From contig NC_058195.1 in assembly GCF_907165205.1 (NCBI RefSeq), forward strand, positions 2,108,001 through 2,172,000: a DNA stretch of 64,000 nucleotides, given 5' to 3'. The notes under the pieces are model-generated. The model worked only from the letters and a program-made list of their open reading frames with translations, was not told where the DNA came from and did not search any database. Numbering within the stretch: position 1 is the stretch's first letter; every line of letters starts with the position of its first letter. Both the position numbers and the translations under genes were made by a program. Shown piece by piece: positions 36,871 through 48,225 of the stretch. The DNA is from Coccinella septempunctata (taxonomy: Eukaryota > Arthropoda > Insecta > Coleoptera > Coccinellidae).

Positions 36871-39800
36871 TTCATCAGATGACCAATCGACGTTCTTATT
36901 TCTAATTTGAATCACACCACCAATCAATAAGATTACGCATGAGATCTATTGACGTAAATCCATTCGGTAGAGATGTCAAAATGCATGGAGATATCTGAGA
37001 ATTTCTCACTAGGTTCTGATGCATATCAATCACGCCTCAAAGCGTAGCGGTTTTCCATACGATGCGCGTAAGGGATGATCTGTATCTGTTCCTTCTGATG
37101 TTTGCCGCGTCTTCCCCGGATGAATTAATACATGTGAAATACCAAAAAGCACGGAAAGTGATGTATGATGTATACGAATGAACGCTTTCTAGAACTCACA
37201 CTCTGTTTCGTAGAGAAGATATCTCTTTCGTCATACGAGGAAGTATTTTAAGGCGTTGGTAACTTTTTGGGGATGGAGGGAATATTGATAGATTTCAGAG
37301 TTAATTATGTTGTTCCAACTAAGCAGTACTATCCTATTTCCTGGACCGATAAGAAGTTTTACCGATGTGAGAAACCAAACACCCCAAGCCTCGGATGGCC
37401 GAAAGTCCAAACCATCAAAAGACCGTCGCTCATTGCAACCCTGAATACTCGACCGCATAATTGAGTCTCTGTCCGACCGTCAAACAAATAGATCAATGCG
37501 GCCGAAAGGCAACCAATTACAATAACACAGCCTGAGCCTTCAAATTGCGAAGTGGTTGGTTTGTTGTGGTAACAGTCTGAAATTAACGATTGTGCGCTAA
37601 ACGATCGCCATCGGTCAAGCAGTAAGTAGCAGGGCTCATTAAAAGGCGACCGGCGACGTCGTTAAAACCGACGCCCATACTTGTTGCGGAAAATGCAAAT
37701 GGAATAATTGGTTTTTCTCTGTGTGAACTTTCGTTGGAGCACTTTCACACAATTCAGAAGCAACAGAATCAACCTTATCATGATGACCAAGAGTATATCA
37801 CATTGAAAAGTAGCTTAAATTTACGGGGCCACTCAGTATATCTTCCCTAAAATTAATTTCTACAATTTAGCTTGCAGGTATGAAGGGTAAACCTAAAATG
37901 GATTTCATTCAATGGACGGTTGAAGAGGCACCGGAAATCCATATGACAGTTCTGTAATTTCTGGCATTCCGTTATTTCCGAGGATAATATTTCTGGAGAT
38001 ATCAAGCGGATATCACTCCCCGTGAGCGACAGCAACCTGTTATAATAAGGATGAGGGAAAATTGGGTTCGTTACTTCTACAAGAATTCTTGGTCCGCAAA
38101 TTCATATTTGACGAGGACTGACAGATTACCTACGAATACAATTGGGTCGCAGATAACGTATTCTGTACGCGGTATGGAACATAGGATCAAACCAAGTGGA
38201 TCAAATAGAATGTATTCCTCGAAATCGAGTATGTATTTTACTTTACTACGTAAATGGAAATGTAAGTATTAAAATTTGTACCATGTGAGTCGGTTATTCA
38301 TTGATTTCTATTTTCAGTACATCGAAGTGGATACAATTTTAAGGGCGTGAAGACAACGACTTGAGCAAACACTACACCATGTGCAACACTCAAACTGTCA
38401 AGTCAATTGTCAATTTTTGGATGCAGGAAGCATCCCTTGTATGGAGGACCTATTTAGGGGAAATTATGATCTACATAATGCATATGCAATGATGTTACTC
38501 GTTCAATATATTCAGAAATGAACAGGTTTTATTAATTTTGTTTGGGAAATCGAGTGACTGTCAAATCCTCGATCAGTAAAAGATTTGCGAAACCTGCTTC
38601 GAGAATTTGTGAATGAAACTTCATCTGAAAACACCCGCACCTTCATCGTCTATCCTTGAATATGCCTCGGATGTGGAACAACGAAAATAAGCGGACATAA
38701 ATTCGATGCGCCCAACTTTTCGAGGCGTTTAAGGCATTCCCCGTGAAGTAGAAACTCTCGTCGCCAACAATTCATCCAGGCCGCCCGTTTTATTATTTCA
38801 GACTTGGATAGATAAACGGAAAAGTAAAATGTAGGCAAAATGTATCTACAGCCGGGCGGATAACAACAGGAAATATAAATTAAAATGTGTGTCTCCAGAT
38901 TCCTAGTCGCCAACATATTTTATCCCGTTTTCTCTCGCTAGCGCATTGTAGCGATGGCCGTTTCTTCTTTATTAGCCATTTTATTTGCAGGGTCATAATA
39001 AATTTACGGTAGTTGGGTGTTGATGGAATAGGCAGGGGATTTCTTCGCGTTTTGGAGATGTTCCAAACGAATACAGAGTGCGAAACAGTTATAATCTCAT
39101 TTGGTTTGCCCTTTCCAAGAAATAACCTTCGAAATCGATCATAGAAACAAGGCATTGTATCACGAGGACATGTGTGGTGCAATGATGGGAAAAGGTCCGG
39201 TGCGAAAGCCCCTGGAAAAAGGAAAAAGGAGTCCTCTATTACTTTCACGAATTATTTCACAACGATGGTAGCAGATTCTCATTATTCCTTCACAAAAATC
39301 GTTTTAAAACTTGTTTTTCCATCTCGAACAGATGTCCACTTTTCTTCGCTGAAGAAAAACCTGGGCACCTCCGAAGCTTGGGGGAGTTTCGCCCGTTTAA
39401 TTGAAATCGAAGCGGAATCACATTAATATAGCATTCAATTCAAAAATATTAATTATTTCTCCGTTCTGCCTCCCCCTGCCCACTAATTTCCCAAGATGTC
39501 GACATAATGAGAAACTGCGTGCGGAAACGGCCAACTTTTTCACCGCGCCGCTTAATTAAAAGTTTCCAGTTTCGAAAATTAGTAACAACACTCTTCAATT
39601 AAATACTTCCCGCCGTTCATCGCCCATGGATATGTCGACGGGGAAGGGAAAACTAAAATTCGTTCTCGGACCGCGTGGCAATGAAAAGGGATATCTTCCC
39701 GGAAAACGCGGTATCGGGAAAATTGAATTCACGAACTGTACTTGCCTTTTTTTTCGTAACCGACCGCGCCTAGCTCCAAGGCTTGCGTCAGTCGCATCGC

Positions 39801-41136
39801 CTGGGAAATGATTGAACAGAATGAGCGCCACTCAAGGTGTTTCAACCTCAATTCTCCAGTTAAAAAAAATCGAAACCTACTTCGCCAGGCCCATTCGTAG
39901 GGCACTCTGGCATTTTAGGCAGGACTTGTAACTGATTGAAGGGGTTGGAAAAGAAGGATGAGGAAGAGAAATATATAGAATGCAAAAGTGGGGTATGCAA
40001 CAAATAAAACTGGGGAAAGTAGCGACAATAACAATTCATTGATCATTATCTTTTGTTCAAAATACACTAATATTGATAGCTATGTATTGAAATTCCACTC
40101 AGAGGATAAGTGGGAAAACTTTTTCTCGTGAAAAACTCTCCTGCATCTTAATCACAAAATTATTTCATAGTCAGTCTCTCTTGACTTCTCTTCTTTTCTA
40201 TGCTATAATAACAGTCTCGAAGAGCTCCTTATATAGTACCAACCGTGACATAAACACGAAATATATTCCTCATTTTGAACTTTTGAATTCTGTCTGAACT
40301 CTTGAGTTTCGAATTATCATAATTTTCTGAGTGTTCGTCGAGGTTATGTGTATTATTATCAAAGTCCAATTTTCCACCTTCACTATATCGATGCAGTTCG
40401 AACTATTTAAATCATATCATAATGACAAATTAATTAGTTGGTATGCAAATGTAATCGATGACCTTAAATTTTGATAGCATTGTTTACGATCACGAATGAA
40501 ATTGAAATATTCATCAATTTATGGGATTAATTGATTTGAGATTAGATGACGTAGTAGAAATGCACATTATGAGTGAAAATCCCTTACTGGAAGGAATGCT
40601 TAACTGGTACTGAATATTCTTTCTCGTATCAGGTGGATAAAATGAATCTGAAGGCATTCGAAAACTTTCTTCATCAAGTTGAGGTGATTAAAGTCAATTA
40701 CCTAATAATTGGCATTGAATTATGGGTAATAATAAATGTCCTTTGTGAGAAGCAGCCTCTTGAATCTTAGCCAAGATGAGACTTCGGATAACTAACAATG
40801 AAATCTAATTATGTATGGTCAAGTTCATGATCAATGTGAAGTCCTTGGCTCAAACTTATTTTTGGATCCAGACAGACTAACGCTTTTCGTCTTCATGAGT
40901 AATCAAATCACAACTCGTCACGATGGATTTGAAAGAATGAGGAATTTTGTATGGAAATTCTGAGCCATGCTGATATGTCGACATTTTTTCGAGATCTGGT
41001 TCAATCCCTTCCAGGTCAAAACGATCTGTACTAGGTGGCGCTCGAGTACTAGATAATACTCAGAAGCGACTGCCAGTATTTGATAAGGGTCCATCAATTC
41101 CAAACGTTTATCCATCGGAGAGGGAGCTGTGTTACT
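36871..41136. other. No gene recognised; GC-richer blocks 37230-37720 and 38640-39830
   Basis: Two longer non-repetitive blocks stand out in otherwise AT-rich DNA. The first contains a POU-type octamer ATGCAAAT (37693-37700). Frames up to 122 codons occur on both strands without a recognisable domain. A second ATGCAAAT lies near 40444. Confidence 0.4.
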
Positions 41137-41275
41137 TTGACGAGGTCAAATGAGACCGAAACCATGGTCAGCATCTGCTCTTCTTCGATGGAACGTTCTC
41201 CATTTAGTTGTCCTGACGCTGGCAAATTGTGTAGTTTGATTCAGATCCTAACATTTGGTGGTATGTTTCTGAATT
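41137..41275 (+). repeat. Dispersed repeat E, copy 2
   Basis: The stretch beginning GACGAGGTCAAATGAGACCG matches the reverse complement of 25712-25841 over about 130 bp with scattered differences. This region is open in one frame, but the shared translation does not resemble a known protein. Confidence 0.75.
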
Positions 41276-42000
41276 ATCTCATTTCACCTGAGCAATAAAT
41301 AAGCGACGAAAATTTTCCCTCCAATCTGAAGCGCGATACAAGACGAGGCCTCAATTTTCCGGCAGTGATCGAGTGCAAAGCAAACAAATCGACGCCTTCC
41401 CGCCTCCCGGCTCATTACAGCGAAACTATTAATTGATAGGAAAACGCAAATACAGACCATCTGGAAATTTAACCAATCAACTTTGTTTCAACAGAGTTCC
41501 GCCGAATCTTGGGTTAATTGCGTTCCATTAATTATTATCCGGGGAGTCGCGCACACGAGCATCCATTCCGGCCGATCGACCGAACAATTTGTCACGGAGA
41601 TTGACCCAATTTTTTTTCTCGGTCGCGGGGAACAGGTACATGGCGCTGGAGATGTTCCGCGTGGGGCTGATTCACAACCACAACGCATCTCAGCCATCGA
41701 AAGGGGTGAAAAATTAGGAGTACATCGACAATAATAGATCAGTTGTGTAATTTAAGCTTCTGTGCCTACTCTCTTCGATAGTGTGCATGTTCCATTCTCC
41801 AAGTTTCGGTAAGGAGGCAAATGATATAGAAAAAAGAACACCCAGAACTTTATTGACTCTTCAGGAAAGAATTTCTAGGAAAATATTCGTTTACCACGTG
41901 TTTACCACAACAAGTAAGCACGTGATAATTGTATTTTCTATCTAAAATTCGCATTTGATCATTTCCTTGTAAGAGCTGCTTCAATTTCAATCAAGAAGCG
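41276..42000. other. No gene recognised; GC-richer block 41300-41720
   Basis: Unique sequence with an 83-codon plus-strand frame (41483-41734) and an antisense frame over the same stretch, neither recognisable. Confidence 0.4.
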
Positions 42001-42014
42001 TGAGAAGATTAGAT
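42001..42014 (+). repeat. Target-site duplication, left copy
   Basis: TGAGAAGATTAGAT occurs here and again at 42830-42843, exactly bracketing the non-LTR insertion. Confidence 0.9.
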
Positions 42015-42737
42015 GAAACTCTAGAACAGGTCGAGCAGTTCAAATACTTGGGAAGCTTCATAAATAGTAGGGTTAATCTAGACTCGGAAATACAAAACCG
42101 TATCAATTCGGCATCACGGGCATTCTGGAAGCTAAACGACAGAGTATTTCAAAATCACGACCTCAATATGAAGACCAAGACAGCTGTTTACAAAGCAGTG
42201 GTCCTCCAAACGCTTCTTCACGGAAGCGAAAGCTGGACACCCTACAGGCGACACATTAAACAGCTTGAACAAACGCAACAACGTCATCTAAGACAGATAA
42301 TGCACATCAGATGGTCCTACAAAGTTTCGAATGCAGAAGTCTTACAACGCGCGAGTTGTACAACAATTGAGACTCAAGTAACGAGGGCCCGACTCAGATG
42401 GAGCGGCCACATTCTGAGGATGCAAGACACAAGATTCCCCAAAATAGCTCTGTATGGCGAATTGGCAGAAGGAGCCCGGAAACCAGGAGGCCAGTATAAG
42501 CGGTTTAAGGATACACTACATCAATCCCTAGAATCAATTAATGCCAATCATAACTGGGAACAACTAGCGTTAGACAGGTCACAGTGGAGATCTATGGTGC
42601 ACAGTTATAATGGAGAATCGAGAAGGATACAGCGGCGGCCAGATCTGGTTGGTGACTATCCATGCCCTGAGTGTGGAAGGATCTGCAGGTCACGGTTGGG
42701 TCTCTTTAGTCACAGGAGGGCACACGGTCGCAACTAG
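42015..42737 (+). CDS. Reverse transcriptase C-terminal part with C2H2 finger
   Basis: The frame is open for 240 codons from the insertion point to TAG at 42735. An ATG at 42000 lies at the edge of the flanking duplication and is not the element's real start. The protein begins with VEQFKYLGSFI, the segment just after the catalytic palm. It continues through YKAVVLQTLLHGSESW and LRWSGHILRMQD to KPGGQYKRFKDTL. Near the end it has a CPEC-X12-H-X3-H zinc finger (encoded about 42663-42728), probably for RNA or DNA binding at target-primed reverse transcription. The catalytic Asp residues and endonuclease lie upstream and are missing. Its lack of stops argues for a young copy. The clade is not assigned. 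Confidence 0.9.
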   Translation, partial: ETLEQVEQFKYLGSFINSRVNLDSEIQNRINSASRAFWKLNDRVFQNHDLNMKTKTAVYKAVVLQTLLHGSESWTPYRRHIKQLEQTQQRHLRQIMHIRWSYKVSNAEVLQRASCTTIETQVTRARLRWSGHILRMQDTRFPKIALYGELAEGARKPGGQYKRFKDTLHQSLESINANHNWEQLALDRSQWRSMVHSYNGESRRIQRRPDLVGDYPCPECGRICRSRLGLFSHRRAHGRN

Positions 42738-42829
42738 ACCTAAGAAATTACAAGTCTGTTCGCGCAGTTTTTTTTTCTTCTTTTTGTAGATTTATTCCCG
42801 GTTACGGGATACAGCAATGGATGAATGAA
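42015..42829 (+). mobile_element. 5'-truncated non-LTR retrotransposon, recent insertion
   Basis: The 815-bp insertion is bracketed by a 14-bp duplication. It ends with a 3' untranslated segment (about 92 bp) and a tail of short ATGA-like repeats (CAGCAATGGATGAATGAA) rather than a poly-A. Truncation at the 5' end with a variable duplication is the hallmark of target-primed reverse transcription. A shorter, older copy lies at 25842-26298 and shares the same 3' end. Confidence 0.92.
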
Positions 42830-42843
42830 TGAGAAGATTAGAT
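42830..42843 (+). repeat. Target-site duplication, right copy
   Basis: TGAGAAGATTAGAT is identical to 42001-42014. Confidence 0.9.
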
Positions 42844-43243
42844 AATTTTCAAATCCTTAGCGAGTTTGATATACAAGATGAGTATTTGACTCGTACTAAT
42901 ACTTCAACAGTAGATTCTTGAGGTTAAAAGAAACATTTTTTTTAACATTTTTTCCGATTCGGCCCTGATTAAAAGATATAGCCCCTTTAAGTTTCCATAA
43001 TGAGCTGTGCCACCTCTGGAAAAACAAAAGAACTTTCAGAATAATTAGCTGAATCCGTGACACTACACATTTGTGGATATTTTGAACAAAGATGTATTCA
43101 GCCAAAGTACCCAAATCTTCGAATTTCACAGATATTTTTTATTTTTGAACATCAAATTTCTCGAAAAGATCCACAAATGTGTAGTGCCACCTATTCGGCT
43201 AGTCATTCTGAAGGTACTTTTGTTTTTCCAGAGGTGGCATAGC

Positions 43244-44021
43244 TTTTTTTTTGAAATGATTTATTGAATAAAATATACAAGTACAAAAAAAAATTTACAT
43301 TCACAATCCTCTAAACAGTACCCTAAACTGGTATCGAGGATAGTAGATACAGAATTCCATTGAAATTAACCAGTGCCTTTGTTAAATAAAATAAATAAAA
43401 TCTTATTTCGTACATACACACCTGATGTTTGAGGAATCGCAGTTCCACATCAAGACAAATTTCAAAAAATGCCAACTTAACATTCTATTGAAAAAGCGGA
43501 CAAAATCACATTACACCAACTCTAAGTATTCTCTTATTTGATCAGAAAATTTACCAATTGAACTGACAGATTTTATGGGAGTAGGTAATTTATTGAATAT
43601 TTTAGAGGCTTGTGCTATTGGGTTATTCAGCCCTTTTTGACTTTTTACTCTTGTCTGATATAAGTTTTGATGTGTTCTTGTTTCATAACTATGAATATCT
43701 TTCGTAAATTTATACTCTGTATTGCACTTTTGTATTTTATTTATGATTTTAAAAATTAATTTACATTGTTCTAATTCTAATATTTTTTTCAAATTTGGTA
43801 TTTGCAAATCAGAGTAAAGTTGTGTAGTATTTGTTAATCGATCATAATTAAACAACACTTTAATAAATTTATTTTGTAACGTTTGTATTTTTTTGAAGTA
43901 TGTTTTTCCACAAGTTCCCCAAATCGGTATTAAGTATCTTATATGTGACATAAAAAACGCATTGTAGACCTGATATTTACTTTTTTTTGATAAATAAGAT
44001 CGAACCTTATTACCACCGCTC
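43244..44021 (-). mobile_element. 5'-truncated non-LTR retrotransposon inside MITE-B
   Basis: On the minus strand the insert ends with an AATAAA signal (43260-43265) followed 7 nt later by nine A (43244-43252). This gives a 3' untranslated region of about 230 bp and a short poly-A tail. The 5' end is truncated within the reverse transcriptase, where MITE-B sequence (GCTCATTATG) resumes. The target duplication is at most a few bases. Confidence 0.82.
43511..44021 (-). CDS. Non-LTR reverse transcriptase C-terminus
   Basis: About 170 codons are open without a stop; the first few (MSGG) derive partly from the host MITE, so the ATG is fortuitous. The sequence FFMSHIRYLIPIWGTCGKTY near the start corresponds to the post-catalytic YxxxxHPHLxYCxxVWG segment of jockey/CR1-type reverse transcriptases. 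A Lys/Asn/Ile-rich C-terminal tail follows (YETRTHQNLYQTRVKSQKG). There is no catalytic box and no endonuclease, so it is not functional as an enzyme. The low GC and intact frame suggest a fairly recent insertion of a family different from the one at 42015. Confidence 0.85.
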
Positions 44022-44155
44022 ATTATGAATACTCAAAATGGCTATTTCTTTTTATCAGGGCGGAATCGAAAAAATTGGTATAGGAAAAAAGTGTTTCTTT
44101 TGACCACAAGAAACTACTCTTGAGATATTTCTACGAGTCGAAGACTCACCCTGTA

Positions 44156-46370
44156 TATCCTCTCTAAAACCACCAGAATCAGTAGCAGCTAGAGACATCC
44201 ATAAGAGTCAAAGCCATTTTTTTAAACGGACGAATTTATCGATTACTTTTTACTCCCTCTTCACAAATACAAAGTGCAAGGTTATCCACCACGCCAAGTC
44301 AACACCTAGCCATATGCCAGCTTCGTTCATCCCTCATCTGTCGGCAACACCTATCCTCCTTGCGATTTACACCCCCGTTCCCGCCAAAGTCGCCCTCAAT
44401 CTTACCACTATCTCTTATTAGCCGGCGTCCCTGACGTCATCCCGGACGGCGTCGATCGGAGCTCATTTGTTGGAGATTTTCATTTATGATGCCTGGGGGC
44501 ACAATGGGACACTCAGCCGGCCGTGAAACTCGGCGGCCTTTGTTCGGGGAACCACCCAGGGTCCATTGTCCGGGACGACGTTTTGATAAAAACCCCTCTT
44601 TGGCAGCGGCGCGACTCGTCTCGCCTTATCCGACAAATCACCGCCACGTTTTCTTCATTAGGCAAATGAACGGGACAAAACGCGCATTTGCCCCGCTGGA
44701 TGCACCTGAATCGAGCTCCATTATGTTGGATTCGTACGGGGCGACAATTATTCGGCGGAAATCAGTCGATAGTCTGGAGTGTGGTGCCCTTTGTGTCCAG
44801 TCCGGACTATCCGACGTCGACAGTTGTTTCCCTTTGTCTTTACGCGAGTATTGGCTATTTCACGCATGACGTCGTGTGATTCCATATCCGACAACATCTA
44901 TATGGTGTCAAATCTAAGATGATAGAGGAGAAAGATAGGAAACTGCCTCAAATCTCTAGTACTGAAAACCGACTACATTTTGGTCTGTGTTTCACACATT
45001 CGACAACGAGATGGCGCTGAAAACGTACTGTAAATACAGAAAACTGTTCAATTACAGGTTTCCTTTTTATAATCGAAGGTGCCGAAATTCTAATTCTATT
45101 CCTAGTATTGGATCTCAATATCGACTTTGTTAAGACCTGAAAACAAACTCTCCTTTTAAAAAATCGATCCAACACCCCAATTACGAAGCCTCAAGTGTTG
45201 AACGGCTCTAACGATTCAATTCCGGGAATCACTGTCGCTCGTTTACTTAACGTCTTGAGGTTGGCGCCCCATCAGAGCCAATTTCGCAAATCAAAAATGC
45301 AACATTTTAAAACGGTGACGGTAATGGCGGAGAATGATGCATGTGAGGCCATTAGGCGTGCATGCTGAAAACGGGGGCGACCTACACACATTATATGACG
45401 CATATTTCCGATGCTAGAGGGACGCGTTCACAATGGGGTGAGACTGTCGTAGGGGATGGGGGTAGAAACTGAGGTCGGACCTTCAGGAATTCGACTGAAA
45501 ATAGTCAGACGTAGGGAGAGTCTGTAGTTTGAAAAATGACGCAAAGTTTGAAGGTTCAATAAAAAAAATTACACTGGTTGCACATAAGTGTCACTTGTGG
45601 GAGTGAACTATCTTACAGAAAAGTGACATTTTTAGTGTAGCTGCGTGAAAATGTGGGATTAATCTGTTAATTAATCAATCAATTACATCAATATATGTCG
45701 GAGAGTCCATAGTTCTTTGAAGTACTCGACAAGGGTGCACTTTTTCGAAAATTTTTCTGTTTCTTCTAGTGAATGAAGGGCCTTCAAAACAAAGGAAAAC
45801 TGTCACAACATGAAAAAAGTGGTGCTGAAACATTCCTTATTGACAACGTCGCCAAAAATAGCTCTGTCTATAAATCTTAGAGGTTTATTACGAAAATCCC
45901 CATCCGAATTCAATTTTCTTCCGATGCCTTCAGGCTAATATAGCTCTGTTTAGGAGCAGGACCCTAATTAGTTTAAAACCCTTTGGTCCGCTAGTAGAAG
46001 TGCATATTTTCTATTTTAGTGTCAGCTAATTCGCTTTGTTCGAGTAATGAAGATTTAAGGATAAATATATTACAACTACTCATTCCCGCCTTGGGAGAGT
46101 AATTAATGTCTTTTTTTACGCGGCGTCTTTGAAGTTTCAACTAGGCGGGCGTGGGGTTAGCAAAATGGCCAATTTTCCTTCCAGGAAAGATACTTTTGAA
46201 TGATCATTAACCGGGCATCATTTGCGAGGGAGCAAAGTTATTTGCATGTTTCAGAGTAGACCAGGAAAACTCTTATCTTTTTACCTATCTGAATATGATT
46301 TCATTTCAATCAAAGACTTCAGGAAAAGGGAATGTGGATGAAAAAATGTCATTCGATAATGGAACATTGA
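44156..46370. other. No gene recognised; GC-richer block 44300-44880
   Basis: The block at 44300-44880 is CpG-rich and unique, with a 127-codon plus-strand frame (44486-44869) that resembles no family. The rest is AT-rich. Confidence 0.4.
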
Positions 46371-46644
46371 ACAGGGTGAGTTTTTGACTTGTATAAATAT
46401 TTTCACAGTGGCTTGTTGAGGTCCTATACCATTTTTTCCGAATCGTATTGGTTTAAAAGTTACAGGCTGTTAAAAAACATGCTATTTATAGTCCTTTTTC
46501 TAGAGGTGGCCCTGGCCCAGCTCATTATAAAACTTAAAAAGGCTATGTCTTCGAATCAGGGCCGAATTGTGAAAAATAGTATATGAAAAAAGTGTTTTTT
46601 TGACCTCAAGAACCTGCTGTTGAAATATTTGTAATCACTCTGTA
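46371..46644. mobile_element. MITE-B, compact complete copy, 274 bp
   Basis: The left arm ACAGGGTGAGTTTTTGACTT continues through CCATTTTTTCCGAATCG and ACAGGCTGTTAAAAAACATG. The right arm is its reverse complement, with AATTGTGAAAAATAG, TTGACCTCAAGAACCTGCTG and a CACTCTGT end. Together the arms make up nearly the whole element, giving one long hairpin. There is no coding capacity. The flank is AA rather than TA on the left. Confidence 0.85.
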
Positions 46645-46749
46645 TATTTTTGTCCATTGCAAGAATTGGCAACGTTTGAATTGAATCCTTCATGTCAGAA
46701 GTGACAAAATAGGTCTAGATCCATAGAAGCATACATAGAGCTGGAACAA

Positions 46750-46882
46750 CTAACGTCCAGTTTCATAATCGAATTAAACGTCACTTTAAGCTTAAAGCTT
46801 CCTTTACTGTCATTTTTAGTAGGGTTAAAGGAAACTTTAAAATTAAAGCGACTTTAGGTTTTATTATGAAACCGGCCGTTAG
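46750..46882. mobile_element. Short inverted-repeat element, 133 bp
   Basis: CTAACGTCCAGTTTCATAAT on the left and CTAACGGCCGGTTTCATAAT (reverse complement) on the right open arms of about 55 bp rich in TTTAAGCTTAAAG-type sequence. They leave a short loop around ACTGTCATTTTTAGTAGGG. No target duplication is certain. It belongs to a different family from MITE-B. Confidence 0.7.
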
Positions 46883-48225
46883 TAGACAGAACATTCTCTA
46901 ATAGGTTTATTTCTGTGGAATACTGGGTGATTTTCTGCTTTATCCGTGCTTAAACACGCAAATTTCCGTACTCGTTTCCACACGTCCATTATCGACGATA
47001 ATGGATGCGTAATTTTCGAGATATTGAGTAATAACGAGAAAAATACGCTCGTATAAAAGGGATAAAACCAGAAATTCCCATCATACGTTTCTGGCATGAA
47101 GCGAAAAAAATAATTTCTTTCTCACCCTTCACGCTACGTATTGAAATACTCCACGGTGATGGCATTCCGAAAATCGAATTTCCATCGCATAACTCCGCAA
47201 ACTTTTATTATTTTCCAAGTCGAGGGCCGCTTATCGTCGTCGAAATGTAATATCAAAAAATGCACTCCCGTATCGATGTTATGAAAATGGAATTGGCGGC
47301 AGTTTATTCTGAGCGGGAACTTGGAACTTCGAAATTTCTCTGATTTTTCTCCAGGAGGTCAGGGAGGATTTGCATCTGCCTCGATACAATGGGGATGGGA
47401 TTTTCCCAGAGGAAATTCACGCAGCGTTTCTCGCGTCAATTTGTAAATAACGAAGGCTTTCTACGTTCTCTTAATCTTACGGAGTGCTGTCTGGACCTTC
47501 GACAAATATTGGAAGTAAGGTATTGTGTTCCGTTTTTTCTTGAGGCTGCATAGAATTTCTTGAAGAGTACGAGACGACTTGTTACTTTGATGTCCCAAAA
47601 CACTAACTTATCCTTTCTCTACAGTTATAATTGTGTTACAATTTTATGATTGAAAATTTCAAAAATTTATATAAAGTTGTCGACTTCAAATTGATGATGG
47701 TCAGTCATCCTATCGTTTGTTTCAAGAAAATGACAGCAGTAAGAAAATTGTCGGAAGAAAGTTGCTATTCAATTGAGTAGTGAATTAGAACTCAAATCGT
47801 ATGAATACCAGCGTTGTTATGTCATTCAATATAAGGCAGACTGAATCTGTAATAAAATCCAGTAGAGAACAGGATGGTTCAATCAGTTTCCTTGGAATCG
47901 AGCAGCATCCAGGCGTTTTCTGGTTGGTACTCGTTTTGTGGTTAGTACAAATAAAGGTTGCATAAAACTTACCATTTCAAATCAGCAAATCAGCAAAGGG
48001 GTGGAAAAAAAATTACCTGAAAAAAAATTCGGAATCAATTTCATGTAGGTAAATCTTCCCCACAAGTCATCAAATCGAATACTTCAAGAATTTAGGGATT
48101 GGTTCTCATCAAGTTCAGTAAAGTACATTAAAGTAATGGAGAGTTAATATTTTTGAGCATTCAGATCATCCGAGGTACAAATGTGAACTGAATCTGAATA
48201 TTGAGATTCATAACTAGAAAAGTTG
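46883..48225. other. No gene recognised
   Basis: Unique sequence, somewhat GC-richer at 47080-47480. Frames are short and unassigned. Confidence 0.4.

Larger units (their letters stand above)
42872..44155. mobile_element. MITE-B long form, split by a non-LTR insertion
   Basis: The left end TACAAGATGAGTATTTGACT and right end (reverse complement TACAGGGTGAGTCTTCGACT) carry the family blocks in opposite orientation. The interior is also palindromic: the stretch from GTGCCACCTCTGGAAAAACA (about 43008) to ACACATTTGTGGAT pairs with ATCCACAAATGTGT at about 43168 onward to CCAGAGGTGGCATAG. Removing the inserted 43244-44021 segment leaves about 505 bp. The right arm resumes at GCTCATTATG, which is the expected continuation of the left arm's CATAATGAGC. 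Confidence 0.8.

Noticed and set aside
44486..44869. 127-codon frame in a GC-rich block as a gene
   Set aside because: No motif is recognised and an overlapping frame of similar character exists in another phase.
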